From an uncultured Bacteroidales bacterium (lineage in GTDB: Bacteria > Bacteroidota > Bacteroidia > Bacteroidales > UBA932), in NCBI GenBank assembly GCA_905235085.1, contig CAJOKD010000008.1, positions 50,682-114,681 on the forward strand: a stretch of 64,000 nucleotides of DNA. The letters run 5' to 3'. The first letter of the stretch is position 1; the number at the start of each line of letters is the position of its first letter. The position numbers were made by a program, and so were the translations under genes. Below, in pieces: positions 9,431 through 19,329 of this stretch. Below the pieces are notes generated by a model. That model was not told the origin of the DNA and ran no database searches. It was given only the letters and a program-made list of their open reading frames with translations.

Positions 9431-10123
9431 ATGATCTACACAAAAGAAGTGCAGCAGATGTGCTGCGTTGCTAAAGGCGCCAATCACGCCAATGCACCTA
9501 TCCCTGAGGAAGGGAAGTGGGTGCACGCAAAAGAAATCAAGGACATCTCCGGCCTGACCCACGGTATCGGCTGGTGTGCTCCTCAGCAGGGTGCCTGCAA
9601 GCTTACCCTGAATGTCAAGGACGGCATCATCGAAGAGGCTCTTGTGGAGACTATCGGTTGCTCCGGTATGACCCATTCTGCAGCTATGGCTTCGGAAATC
9701 CTTCCTGGCAAGACCCTTCTTGAGGCTCTCAACACCGACCTCGTGTGCGACGCCATTAATACGGCAATGCGCGAACTTTTCCTTCAGATCGTGTACGGAC
9801 GTACGCAGTCTGCTTTCTCCGAGGGCGGCCTTGCTATCGGTGGTTCCCTCGAGGACCTTGGCAAGAATCTCCGCAGCCAGATCGGAACTATGTTCGGAAC
9901 GAAGCTCAAGGGTTCCCGTTACCTTGAAATGACGGAAGGCTACTGCACCAGGATGGCCCTCGATGCCGACAATGAAGTGATCGGCTACGAGTTCGTCAAC
10001 CTCGGCAAGCTTATGGATGCTCTCAAGGCCGGCGCAACTGGTCCAGAGGCTATCGAAAAGGCGAAAGGCACCTACGGCCGTTTCGCAGATGCAGTCAAGT
10101 ACATTGATCCACGTAAAGAGTAA
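9431..10123 (+). CDS. NifU-like iron-sulfur scaffold-family partner of GGGtGRT protein
   Basis: CCVAKGANHANAPIPEEGKWVHAKEIKDISGLTHGIGWCAPQQGACKLTLNVKDGIIEEALVETIGCSGMTHSAAMASEIL; immediately upstream of the GGGtGRT gene. Confidence 0.8.
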   Translation: MIYTKEVQQMCCVAKGANHANAPIPEEGKWVHAKEIKDISGLTHGIGWCAPQQGACKLTLNVKDGIIEEALVETIGCSGMTHSAAMASEILPGKTLLEALNTDLVCDAINTAMRELFLQIVYGRTQSAFSEGGLAIGGSLEDLGKNLRSQIGTMFGTKLKGSRYLEMTEGYCTRMALDADNEVIGYEFVNLGKLMDALKAGATGPEAIEKAKGTYGRFADAVKYIDPRKE

Positions 10124-10129
10124 GAGACT

Positions 10130-11125
10130 ATGGCACTGTTTGAAAGTTATGAGCGTCGCATCGATAAGATCGAAGCAACTCTCGCAAAATACGGTATTTC
10201 CAGTATCGATGAGGCCAAGGCCATCTGCGATGAGAAGGGAATCAATCCATACAAGATGTGCGAAGATACGCAGAAGATCTGCTTCGAGAATGCGAAGTGG
10301 GCTTATGTGGTTGGAGCCGCCATTGCTATAAAGAAGGGAGTGAAGACTGCAGCTGAGGCAGCCGAGGCTATCGGCGAAGGCCTTCAGGCTTTCTGTATCC
10401 CTGGTTCAGTGGCCGACGACCGTAAGGTAGGTCTCGGTCACGGAAATCTTGCCGCCCGTCTTCTCAGTGAAGAGACCGAGTGCTTCGCCTTCCTCGCCGG
10501 TCACGAATCCTATGCTGCGGCAGAAGGTGCCATCAAGATTGCCGAGATGGCAAACCGCGTGCGCGTCAAGCCTCTGCGCGTCATCCTCAACGGTCTCGGT
10601 AAGGACGCTGCGAAGATCATCTCCAGGATCAACGGATTCACATATGTCCAGACAGACTTCGATTACGGCACAGGTGATCTCAACATCGTAAGCGAGACCA
10701 AGTATTCAGAGGGTGTCCGCGGTGGCGTCCGCTGCTACGGTGCCAACGATGTCCGCGAAGGTGTGGCCATTATGTGGAAGGAGAACGTGGATATCTCCAT
10801 CACCGGAAACTCCACCAACCCTACCCGTTTCCAGCATCCTGTAGCAGGAACATACAAGAAGGAGCGTGTACTTGCCGGAAAGAAGTATTTCTCAGTCGCT
10901 TCCGGCGGTGGTACCGGTCGTACCCTGCATCCTGACAATATGGCCGCCGGCCCTGCCTCCTACGGTATGACCGACACTCTCGGCCGTATGCATTCCGATG
11001 CTCAGTTCGCAGGATCCTCTTCCGTCCCGGCTCACGTCGAGATGATGGGTTTCCTCGGAATGGGCAACAACCCTATGGTCGGAGCAACCGTCGCTGTCGC
11101 TGTCGCAGTAGCACAGGCTCTCTAA
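10130..11125 (+). CDS. GGGtGRT family protein (conserved, function unknown)
   Basis: Contains the signature SVASGGGTGRTLHPDNMAAGPASYGMTDTLGRMHSDAQFAGSSSVPAHVEMMG. Confidence 0.92.
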   Translation: MALFESYERRIDKIEATLAKYGISSIDEAKAICDEKGINPYKMCEDTQKICFENAKWAYVVGAAIAIKKGVKTAAEAAEAIGEGLQAFCIPGSVADDRKVGLGHGNLAARLLSEETECFAFLAGHESYAAAEGAIKIAEMANRVRVKPLRVILNGLGKDAAKIISRINGFTYVQTDFDYGTGDLNIVSETKYSEGVRGGVRCYGANDVREGVAIMWKENVDISITGNSTNPTRFQHPVAGTYKKERVLAGKKYFSVASGGGTGRTLHPDNMAAGPASYGMTDTLGRMHSDAQFAGSSSVPAHVEMMGFLGMGNNPMVGATVAVAVAVAQAL

Positions 11126-11152
11126 CAGGACGGCCCCTGATACAAGCAAGAA

Positions 11153-11195
11153 GATGGCTGAAAGTCCCAGGACTTGAGGCCATCCTCCTTTTTTT
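11153..11195 (+). terminator. Rho-independent terminator after the GGGtGRT gene
   Basis: gatggctgAAGTCCcaGGACTTgaggccatcctccttttttt: nested GATGGC/GCCATC and AAGTCC/GGACTT stems then a T7 run. Confidence 0.82.
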
Positions 11196-11252
11196 GCATC
11201 TGCGGCGCCTTTACATAGAAAACGTATGGAGGTGACCGATAATCTGGAATGT

Positions 11253-11936
11253 CTATTCTGTCAGCTTGACCTTGACATCCTTGAGTGCGGAGGACATTGA
11301 CATATCGCTGGGATTCGTTCCTTCAATGCCCTGCGGGATCGAGGAGTCGATCAGGGCGAATAGCTGTTGCCAGTAGAGAGGGAATTCTCCGTCGGCACCC
11401 TTGAAATTCATAGGAGCAGATTCGAATACATATGAGCCGTCCTTCCCGATGTAGCTGTCACGGACCAGTTCGCTGCAGTACAGGGAATCGTTGTCCGGTA
11501 GGAAGTGGACGTCATACGGCTGCCCGATGAATCTCTTGGCATTCTCGACGTATGCCGATGCCTCCTTGTCATCCTTGAGCCTCTTGATAATGAATTCGGG
11601 ATAGGACCCGTCCTTCAGAGTGAAATCCGTGAGGAAGGTATCGAGAGGGTGGCGGTCTACGCCGTGCTTTATGGTCGCATCAATGATCCAGGTACCATCC
11701 CCGTCGACTTCGAGGATAGCGACGTGGATAAGGTTCAGCCTGCTGGAATCCCCGGTCGAGGAAACTATGGCTTCGTCCATCGACCCGGATTCGATCGAAT
11801 AATCTTCGGGTATTCCTACGAATACAAGGTCTCCTGTTCGGATCGTTTCAGACTTCCGGTTGGAATTGCAGGACGCGGTCATCACTGCGAAGGAGGCTGC
11901 GGCCAGAGCCGCAAGAATGAGTCTTGATGTCTTCAT
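11253..11936 (-). CDS. YiiX/YebB-like NlpC/P60-family cysteine hydrolase, lipoprotein
   Basis: Lipobox MTASCNSN; TGDLVFVG...NLIHVAILEVDGDGTWIIDAT...KRFIGQPYDVHFLPDNDSLYCSELV. Confidence 0.8.
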   Translation of the reverse strand: MKTSRLILAALAAASFAVMTASCNSNRKSETIRTGDLVFVGIPEDYSIESGSMDEAIVSSTGDSSRLNLIHVAILEVDGDGTWIIDATIKHGVDRHPLDTFLTDFTLKDGSYPEFIIKRLKDDKEASAYVENAKRFIGQPYDVHFLPDNDSLYCSELVRDSYIGKDGSYVFESAPMNFKGADGEFPLYWQQLFALIDSSIPQGIEGTNPSDMSMSSALKDVKVKLTE

Positions 11937-12003
11937 ATGGCAAATATAACCATTTTATTTCCTAAATTTGGAGCCGGAAACCAAATCAAAACAGAATGCT
12001 GAA

Positions 12004-12573
12004 GTGACAGTTGAAAACGCACCTGCCAAGCTGCTGGTGGTCGTCGACGTCCAGAGGGATTTCTACGATCCATCAGGCTCTCTTTACGTAACTGGCAGTG
12101 AAGTGCTTCCAGAAAAGATTGCCGCCCTTGCCGGAGAATACGACGCCGTTGTGTTCACTCTTGACTGGCATCCGGGCAACCACTGCTCGTTCAAGGACGA
12201 AGGCGGTATCTGGCCCAAGCACTGCGTCCAGAACACCATAGGCGCAGGCCTTCCGGATTGCTTCACTCCGATCCTTTCGGATCCAGGCAAGTTCCGCATA
12301 TTCTTGAAGGGGACTCAGCAAGACAAGGAACAGTACGGGGCATTCGAGACTGCCGAAGAGATCGATCCGGTTATCCTTTCCTGGTTCGAAGGCTGCGAGC
12401 AGGTGGACGTATGCGGAATCGCAGGTGACTACTGCGTGAAGGAGAGCACGGCCAACCTTCTCAACTTCGTCCCGGCAGAAAAAGTAACGATGCTGCTGGA
12501 TTGCATCCGCAGCATCGATGATGGATCGACCGTCAAGGCCTTCGTCGAAGAAAAAGGGCTGAAGACTAAATGA
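12004..12573 (+). CDS. Isochorismatase-family hydrolase / nicotinamidase
   Basis: LLVVVDVQRDFYDPSGSLYV, VFTLDWHPGNHCSF, WPKHCVQNTIGAGL, VCGIAGDYCVKEST. The ORF track starts at TTG 11968, which lies inside a TAAATTTG promoter box; in-frame GTG at 12004 is preferred. Confidence 0.85.
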   Translation: MTVENAPAKLLVVVDVQRDFYDPSGSLYVTGSEVLPEKIAALAGEYDAVVFTLDWHPGNHCSFKDEGGIWPKHCVQNTIGAGLPDCFTPILSDPGKFRIFLKGTQQDKEQYGAFETAEEIDPVILSWFEGCEQVDVCGIAGDYCVKESTANLLNFVPAEKVTMLLDCIRSIDDGSTVKAFVEEKGLKTK

Positions 12574-12862
12574 AATAGTCGCAGGCTACCCTTGATTCAC
12601 GGATAAGCTTGCAGTGCTCCGATATCTTGACGTGTTCAGGATGGACCTTGTAAGCTTCCAGGTCTTCAAGACTGTCGAAAGTGGCGACAAGGCAGGCATC
12701 GTAATTGCCTGCCTTTATGTTTATCCCCACTTCGCAACTCCTGAGCTGCGGAACAACACCCATCAGGGACTCCAGATGTTCTTTCATCCATCTGGCGTTT
12801 TCCGCGGCGGAGTGACCCTCCGCCTCGCTCTTGAGTTTCCACATTACTATATGCTTGAGCAT
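12566..12862 (-). CDS. Dabb-family (stress-responsive A/B barrel) protein
   Basis: MLKHIVMWKLKSEAEGHSAAENARWMKEHLESLMGVVPQLRSCEVGINI...YDACLVATFDSLEDLEAYKVHPEHVKI. Confidence 0.85.
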   Translation of the reverse strand: MLKHIVMWKLKSEAEGHSAAENARWMKEHLESLMGVVPQLRSCEVGINIKAGNYDACLVATFDSLEDLEAYKVHPEHVKISEHCKLIRESRVACDYFI

Positions 12863-12864
12863 AG

Positions 12865-14166
12865 CTATCTTCTTTTCTTGGAGTACTTTCCGTGCCTGTT
12901 CTTCTTGTTCCTGCGGGATATGACGATTCCGAGGATAAGGGCTGCCAGTACAGCTGCGATGATGATGTAGGTCATTACACCGGCGTTGTTGCCCTTTACG
13001 CGTGACCACATCGAGATCAGCATCTCGGAATCATCCCCCCAGTCGTGTTCGAGGCCGCAGCGCTCGATGACGCTCTGCTCAGGGTACATTACAGGGTTGA
13101 TCCTGACGGAATCGGCTTCAGCACCGAAGAAGTAGGTCAGGTTGATCGGATCATATGTGCTGTCGCGGAAATATTCGAGGACCTCGGGAGCACCGCAAGC
13201 GCTGACGTATCCTATTTCTTCAGCATTGCGGATCGCGTTCTCCGGCTTGCACATAAAGTTGATGAAGTAGTTGGCAGCCTTGATGTTCTTGGCATATTTA
13301 GGGATCACCCAGCCGTCGAACCATACGGTCGCGCCTTCGTCTGGTACGATGTAGTCGAGGTCGACACCGACGGTCTTCGCTTCGTCGATGGCCCAGCAGG
13401 CATCACCGCTCCAGTTGAGGCTGATCCAGCCTCTTTCCTGAGTCATCTGGTCCTTTCCGAAGTCGGCTTCATAACCGGCCACCTGTTCCTTTGTCTGGAG
13501 CAGATACTGTTCTACCAAGTCCACATTTTCCTGCGAAGGAGTGGCCAGGAGCTCGTCGAGGGTGACGGTTCCGGCAGCAAGCTCGTCTCTCTTGAGATAG
13601 ATGATGATCTGGCTGTAGATGTCCCTCGCAGAGTCTTTCATAAAGATCTTGCCCGCATATTTGTTGTTGCGGAGGACATCCCAGGTGCGGAGGTCTTCAG
13701 GATCGACGTACTTTGTGTTGTAGAGGAAACCGGTGGTGCCCCACATATATCCTACAGCGTAGTCGCTGGCGTCCTTGTCACCTGTCTTCAGTTCCTTGAG
13801 GCAGTCGACGATGTAAGGGGAGAGGCTGCCTTCGATATAGTCCGGAATTTCTCCGAAATTCCTGTCCAGAGGCAGGAGGAGGCCGCTTCTCAACATCCTT
13901 TCGATGATGTAGTCGGAAGGGCATACGACATCGTAGTCCTCCTTGCCTTTCTCGATCTTGGAGAGCATCGTTTCATTGATGTCGAAGACCTGGTAGACGA
14001 TCTTGACGGGTTCGCCGGTCTGTTCTTCGTACCACTGTTCGAACTCGCCGATGAGGGATTCGTCGATGTAATCGCTCCAGTTGTAGACCTTCAGGATGTG
14101 TTCCCTGTCGGAGGAGCAGGCTGCGACCATCAAGGCCGCGGCGAGGAAGCTGATAAGTTTCTTCAT
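12865..14166 (-). CDS. potD: Spermidine/putrescine ABC transporter substrate-binding lipoprotein with extra C-terminal TM anchor
   Basis: MKKLISFLAAALMVAACSS lipobox; LKVYNWSDYIDESLIGEFEQWYEEQTGEPVKIVYQVFD; MWGTTGFLYN; C-term VMTYIIIAAVLAALILGIVISRRNKKN. Confidence 0.9.
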   Translation of the reverse strand: MKKLISFLAAALMVAACSSDREHILKVYNWSDYIDESLIGEFEQWYEEQTGEPVKIVYQVFDINETMLSKIEKGKEDYDVVCPSDYIIERMLRSGLLLPLDRNFGEIPDYIEGSLSPYIVDCLKELKTGDKDASDYAVGYMWGTTGFLYNTKYVDPEDLRTWDVLRNNKYAGKIFMKDSARDIYSQIIIYLKRDELAAGTVTLDELLATPSQENVDLVEQYLLQTKEQVAGYEADFGKDQMTQERGWISLNWSGDACWAIDEAKTVGVDLDYIVPDEGATVWFDGWVIPKYAKNIKAANYFINFMCKPENAIRNAEEIGYVSACGAPEVLEYFRDSTYDPINLTYFFGAEADSVRINPVMYPEQSVIERCGLEHDWGDDSEMLISMWSRVKGNNAGVMTYIIIAAVLAALILGIVISRRNKKNRHGKYSKKRR

Positions 14167-14987
14167 TATTTGACTGGAATAATTGGTTTCTGTCCGTCCT
14201 TTGAACGTCCCTGCCGCACATTGATAACTATGAGCAGGACAAGGATAATCGTGAATATCAATGTCATAAGTGGTCTGAGCTCTGGAGTCAGGCCACCCTT
14301 GCGCGCATCTGCGTAGATGTAGGTCGAGAGTGTTTCAAGACCTATCGTACCCCTTGTGAAGAAGGTGACCGCGAAGTCGTCCAGCGACATCGTGAAAGCC
14401 AGGATGAAGCCGGAAACCATTCCTGGCCGCAGCTGGGGAACCAACACCTTTCTCAGAGCCTGGACCGGAGTAGCTCCGAGATCCAGCGCCGCTTCGTAGA
14501 TATTCGGGTTCATCTGTCCGAGCTTCGGCATAACGCTGAGCACCACATACGGCGTGCAGAACGTGATGTGGGCCAGGAGCACCGTCAGGTAGCCCTGCGA
14601 GAAATGCAGGAATACGAACAGCAGGAACAGCGATACACCGGTGATGACGTCAGGATTGATCATCGGGATGTTGTTCAGGAACTGGATGGTGTTCTTCTTC
14701 CGGCCACGGAGATTGAATATTCCGATGGCTGAAACTGTCCCGAGTATGGTCGAAACGGCGGCAGCGATGACGGCTATGACCAAGGTATTATTGATCGCGG
14801 CCATCAGGCTGGTACCGCCACCGACGCTGCCGGTCAAGATATTCTTGTACAGTTCCATCGAGAAGCCTGTCCAGTTGCCCAGAGTCTTGGCCTCCGTGAA
14901 GGAGAACACTCCGATGAATATTATCGGAACATAGAGCAGGACCAGCAGGATCCAAATGTATGTCCTTGCAAGCAGTTTCTTCATCAT
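14166..14987 (-). CDS. potC: Spermidine/putrescine ABC transporter permease
   Basis: EAALDLGATPVQALRKVLVPQLRPGMVSGFILAFTMSLDDFAVTFF; polytopic. Confidence 0.9.
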   Translation of the reverse strand: MMKKLLARTYIWILLVLLYVPIIFIGVFSFTEAKTLGNWTGFSMELYKNILTGSVGGGTSLMAAINNTLVIAVIAAAVSTILGTVSAIGIFNLRGRKKNTIQFLNNIPMINPDVITGVSLFLLFVFLHFSQGYLTVLLAHITFCTPYVVLSVMPKLGQMNPNIYEAALDLGATPVQALRKVLVPQLRPGMVSGFILAFTMSLDDFAVTFFTRGTIGLETLSTYIYADARKGGLTPELRPLMTLIFTIILVLLIVINVRQGRSKDGQKPIIPVK

Positions 14988-15744
14988 ACGGTCCCTCCTT
15001 CAACTGCATTTTCCTTGTCACCTCCGAGCAGGATGGTGGTGAGTCCGATGATCAGAAGCATAATGAGCGACAGGGCCGCTCCGTAGTTCCACATCGATGA
15101 ATTGATGTTCTCCTGGATGATAGTTCCGAAGAGCTTGATCTTGTTGTTGGTCAGGAATTCGGATATGGCGAAGGTACTGACCGTAGGCATAAAGACCATC
15201 AGGATGCCGCTCGAAATGCCCGGCATAGACAGGGGAAGGGTCACCTTTCCGAATACCTGGACAGGAGTTGCTCCAAGGTCTGCGGCAGCTTCAGCGTACG
15301 AATTGTCCATCTTCAGGAGCACGTTGTAGATCGGATAGATCATAAACGGCAGGTAGTCGTATACGAGACCGAAGAGGAGCGTGCCCTTTCCGAGGGAGAA
15401 TCCCAGCACGTTGAAGAGCTCAGCCGTTGCCAGGGTACGCATAAGCGCGTTGATCCACATCGGGAGGATGAAGAGGATAACCGTCACTGCCGACTTATTA
15501 AGGTCCTTGTTCGCAAGTATATATGCGGCGGGATAGCCGAGCAGCAGGCAGATCAGGGTGTTCTCTATCGCACGGCAAAGGTATTGAGGGCATCCCCGTC
15601 CGTGAAGAACTTGGTGATGTTCTCGAACGTGAATCCACCGTTCTGTCCCTGGAATGCATAGACCACGATCAGGATCAGCGGCAGGGCCACGAAGATGACC
15701 AGGAATATGAGATAGGGTATCGCCCAGTTACTTCGCTTGCTCAT
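14984..15744 (-). pseudogene. potB: Spermidine/putrescine ABC transporter permease, frameshifted
   Basis: [37 protein letters not shown]...DALNTFAV reads to TAG at about 15565; homology resumes in another frame as IENTLICLLLGYPAAYILANKDLNKSAVTVILFILPMWINALMRT.... The shift is at about 15569-15573 (gccgtg-cg-atagag). Confidence 0.82.
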
Positions 15745-17152
15745 CTCCTTCAGTTACCGTTATGTCTTCAGGGAGGATCCTGATACCGACAAGGTCGCCC
15801 TTGTCCCAGATATCCTGTGTGTCAACATATAGATACTCTCCGCTCTCGGTCTTCACCGTAAGGTGGTAGTGGTCGCCCTTGTATAGGATGAACCAGACTT
15901 CTCCGGAAGCGGTTCCTTCTTCTTCGTGGTCCATCAGGTCTATCTTGGAGAAACTTATGTGTGCCTTGGCAGATGACCCCGGAGCTATTCCGGAAACAGG
16001 CTTGCACTCGAATTCCTCTCCCAGCATCTCGATATGGGTCTCGTCCACCAACGTACAGTCGACAGTATTCTCCACGCGCTCCTTGCGCATTACCTGGATG
16101 TCGTCCGGGCGGATTACGAGGCCTACCGTGGATCCTGTCTCAAACGCGTTGTAATCCTGTATCTGGAGTTCATTGCCTGAATCCGTATCGACGTACATCT
16201 CGTAATGTACTCCCTTGAAGGTGCAGGACTTCACGGTGCCGGTGAACTGGGCGCCTTCGGTCTTGTTCATAATGTAGATATCCTCGGGACGGATTACTAC
16301 GTCCACAGGAACGTTCTCGCCGAAGCCTTCGTCCACGCAGTCGAAATCGTAGCCTATGAACCTGACCTTCCTGTCCTCTATCATCGTGCCGTTCAGGATG
16401 TTGCTTTCCCCGATGAAGTCGGCTACGAAGGAGTTGACAGGTTCGTTGTAGATGTCGGTAGGCGTACCGATCTGCTGGATCTTGCCCTCGTTCATCACCA
16501 CTATCGTATCGCTGAGGGTCAGAGCCTCGGCCTGGTCGTGGGTGACGTAGATGAAGGTGATTCCGAGTTTCTGGTGCATTTCCTTGAGCTCGATCTGCAT
16601 ATCCTGCCTCATCTTGAGGTCGAGTGCGGCAAGCGGCTCATCGAGGAGAAGCACCTTCGGGCGGTTCACTATGGAACGTGCGATAGCTACCCTCTGCTGC
16701 TGTCCGCCGGACAGGGAATTGACGTCGCGGTCTTCATAGTCGCTCATACTCACAAGCTTGAGGACCTTGCGCACGCGCACGTCGATTTCATCCTTGGGAA
16801 CTCCCTTGAGCTTCAGGCCGAAGGCGATGTTGTCGTAAACATCCAGGTGAGGGAAGAGAGCATAGCGCTGGAATACAGTGTTCAGAGGCCTCTCGTGCGG
16901 CGGAATCTTGGCTACATCCAGGAACTCGGTCTTGCCGCCCTTGCTGTCCCACTCCATCATAATCTTGCCTTCGTCAGGCTGCAGGAAACCGGCGATCATC
17001 CTAAGTAGCGTCGTCTTGCCGCATCCGGAAGGTCCGAGAAGCGTGACGAATTCACCCTTGCGGATATATAGGGAAATGTCTTTGAGAACCTGCTGATCGC
17101 CGAACGACTTCGAGAGATGCTCGATGTCGATGATGATGTTGTTATCTCTCAT
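15728..17152 (-). CDS. potA: Spermidine/putrescine ABC transporter ATP-binding protein with extended C-terminal TOBE region
   Basis: Walker [44 protein letters not shown]; two TOBE-like repeats (IRPEDI, IRPDDI, ILPEDI). Confidence 0.92.
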   Translation of the reverse strand: MRDNNIIIDIEHLSKSFGDQQVLKDISLYIRKGEFVTLLGPSGCGKTTLLRMIAGFLQPDEGKIMMEWDSKGGKTEFLDVAKIPPHERPLNTVFQRYALFPHLDVYDNIAFGLKLKGVPKDEIDVRVRKVLKLVSMSDYEDRDVNSLSGGQQQRVAIARSIVNRPKVLLLDEPLAALDLKMRQDMQIELKEMHQKLGITFIYVTHDQAEALTLSDTIVVMNEGKIQQIGTPTDIYNEPVNSFVADFIGESNILNGTMIEDRKVRFIGYDFDCVDEGFGENVPVDVVIRPEDIYIMNKTEGAQFTGTVKSCTFKGVHYEMYVDTDSGNELQIQDYNAFETGSTVGLVIRPDDIQVMRKERVENTVDCTLVDETHIEMLGEEFECKPVSGIAPGSSAKAHISFSKIDLMDHEEEGTASGEVWFILYKGDHYHLTVKTESGEYLYVDTQDIWDKGDLVGIRILPEDITVTEGDEQAK

Positions 17153-18183
17153 TATTTCTTAGGGAAACTGAGGTAATAAATAGCTCCCAGCGTGAGGGAG
17201 ACCATATCCAGGCTTGTATTGTAGGCGGCCGCTGCGTGCAGCCTGAGATCCTTGCTGTCCCGGAGCGGGAACCAGTGGGCTGCACCTCCGAACGAATAGC
17301 TGTCGTATGCCGGGGAGTTGAAGAATACGATGTCTCCGCTCTTTTCTATGATGTCGCTTGTAGCGCGGTCCATTCCGCCCTTGAGAAGGAATTCCCATTT
17401 GTCGGAAGGAGTGTACATAGCCTTCGCATAGGCGCAGATACCGTTCCTCAATATAGCAAATTCATCAGATACCTTGTTGGAGACGTCGACACCAAAGGTG
17501 AAATCGCCGGCTTCGAGCTGATTGCCGAGGCTGAACACCCAGTCATAGCCATCACCGTTACCAATCAGATTGGTGCTGTATATGAGGCTCAGGGGGCCGA
17601 ATGCACCTCTGTATTGGAGGGAATATGACAGCAGTCCTCCTTCGAACGGGCGCACGCTGTAAGGGGAGCTCATAAGCTGGAAAGAAAGCCCTTGTGTCTC
17701 GTCTTCGTTCAAGAACCCGACCTTGCCGCCCCATTGGTAGCAGACGAAATTGTTCCAAAGTGAGGAACTCAGGTCAGGGTGTACGTCGAAGTCGTAGTCC
17801 TCGAATTCAAATCCACCGATGGACAGAATATCCTTGCCCGCGGTGATGAAGAAATTGCCGAATGAATATGTGAGGTTGGCCCAGTCGCACCAGGTAAAGT
17901 CGTCGGAATGCCAGGTGTTCTGATATAGAGGCTTCGGATCGTCGCTGAGCCAGTGGTTGCAGACACTGAAAGAAAGATTGTCCGTGATATCACCCTCGAA
18001 AAGGGTATAAAGTGAAGAATTGCCGAGAGTAACCTCTCTTTTCGTTCCACCATAAAACTTGGGGTTGAAGTCAACCCGTGGAACGATGGTAATCCCGGCA
18101 CTGGTGCCGGAATCACTGCCACCTTGCGCCTGGGCAAGGGTGCAGAGCAGGATCAAACCCGCAAAAACAACCAGTTTCTTCAT
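17152..18183 (-). CDS. Outer-membrane beta-barrel porin-like protein, overlaps potA start
   Basis: [20 protein letters not shown] signal peptide; alternating aromatic beta-barrel pattern; stop overlaps potA ATG (taatg). Confidence 0.68.
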   Translation of the reverse strand: MKKLVVFAGLILLCTLAQAQGGSDSGTSAGITIVPRVDFNPKFYGGTKREVTLGNSSLYTLFEGDITDNLSFSVCNHWLSDDPKPLYQNTWHSDDFTWCDWANLTYSFGNFFITAGKDILSIGGFEFEDYDFDVHPDLSSSLWNNFVCYQWGGKVGFLNEDETQGLSFQLMSSPYSVRPFEGGLLSYSLQYRGAFGPLSLIYSTNLIGNGDGYDWVFSLGNQLEAGDFTFGVDVSNKVSDEFAILRNGICAYAKAMYTPSDKWEFLLKGGMDRATSDIIEKSGDIVFFNSPAYDSYSFGGAAHWFPLRDSKDLRLHAAAAYNTSLDMVSLTLGAIYYLSFPKK

Positions 18184-18296
18184 TTGAACGCATAAAAAAG
18201 TGTTTGGTTCAACTTTAACGCTGCAAAAATAAAACAAAAATGCGGACTTTTTCCAAGTACGCATCAAATAATTAAAATAAATAAATATAAGATAAA

Positions 18297-18800
18297 TCAA
18301 TCTGATTCCAGATGCCTGGCGATTATGACGGCTGCGTTACGGATTATCTCGGGGCAGGGCCGTTTCGCATAATATCCGGGAGTCCGGTCGGACGGTACCG
18401 GGCTTTCCGGCTTCCTCTCCTTCAGCCCAAGGAGTTCTCCACACACTATGCTTCCTCCATTGAGAGACTTGAATTCTTCAGCCATCTTCTGGACCAGGGC
18501 ATAATTGGCCGTCCTCCTTTCTTTCGCCGTGTCTTCTGCAGGACAGATGAGTCCGGCCATTATGACACAGGCGCTGAAACTGCCACAGACTTCCCTCATC
18601 CTGGCCATACCTCCTCCGAAACCGGAACCGATTACGGCCAGCGTCTTGCAGTCGCAAAGTCCATTGGCTTCCAGGATGTCGGAAAAAGAGAGCAGTACCG
18701 CCTGGCAGCAATTGTAACCCTGGAGGAATAAAGCCTTTGCTCTTTCGCCCCTCTCCTCCGGGGAGAACCCTTCCGGAAGTATGATCTTGCTCATAGGCAT
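18297..18800 (-). CDS. C-GCAxxG-C-C family (putative redox) protein
   Basis: GYNCCQAVLLSF...GSGFGGGMARMREVCGSFSACVIMAGL. Confidence 0.87.
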   Translation of the reverse strand: MPMSKIILPEGFSPEERGERAKALFLQGYNCCQAVLLSFSDILEANGLCDCKTLAVIGSGFGGGMARMREVCGSFSACVIMAGLICPAEDTAKERRTANYALVQKMAEEFKSLNGGSIVCGELLGLKERKPESPVPSDRTPGYYAKRPCPEIIRNAAVIIARHLESD

Positions 18801-18811
18801 ATACCTGTATT

Positions 18812-19267
18812 TCAGCTGTTTCCGAGTATCTGTGAGGAATGCTCCTTGACCTTGATTTGTTTCGGGGTGAATATCTTCCGGACCACGCCGCCCTCATCTG
18901 CTATGAATGTGGTTCGGAATGTCCCTACAGTCTTCTTGCCGTACATCAGCTTCTCCCCGTAGACGCCCAACTCTGTCACCAGACTCTTTTCTGTGTCGGC
19001 GATAAGCGGGAAGGGGAGGGAATACTTTTCTATGAATTTCCTGTGGGATTCCGCACTCTGTATGCTGACTCCGATCACGGCATAACCGAGGCTCAGGAAG
19101 CGTTCGTAATTGTCCCGCAAGTCGCAGGCTTCAGAGGTGCAGCCTGGAGTACTGTCCTTCGGATATACATAAAGGACCAGCTTCTTGCCGGCGAAATCGG
19201 AAAGCTTCCATTCCTTTCCATCCTGGTCCTTTCCGAGGACCTCAGGGAGTCTCTGTCCTATTTCCAT
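18812..19267 (-). CDS. bcp: Peroxiredoxin (thioredoxin-dependent thiol peroxidase, BCP type)
   Basis: LSDFAGKKLVLYVYPKDSTPGCTSEACDLRDNYERFLSLGYAVIGVS. Confidence 0.92.
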   Translation of the reverse strand: MEIGQRLPEVLGKDQDGKEWKLSDFAGKKLVLYVYPKDSTPGCTSEACDLRDNYERFLSLGYAVIGVSIQSAESHRKFIEKYSLPFPLIADTEKSLVTELGVYGEKLMYGKKTVGTFRTTFIADEGGVVRKIFTPKQIKVKEHSSQILGNS

Positions 19268-19329
19268 TTTCCGTATTTTTTTTCAAAGATACACATTTTA
19301 TCGCTTCTTGTTGATTATCTTTGTCATCT

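Noticed and set aside
9416-9676. 86-aa minus-strand ORF opposite the NifU-like gene
   Set aside because: Antisense to a conserved Cys-motif protein; no support.
13045-14316. 423-aa plus-strand ORF opposite potD
   Set aside because: Composition typical of an antisense shadow; potD on the minus strand is unambiguous.
16205-17008. 267-aa plus-strand ORF opposite potA
   Set aside because: Shadow of the ABC ATPase coding strand.
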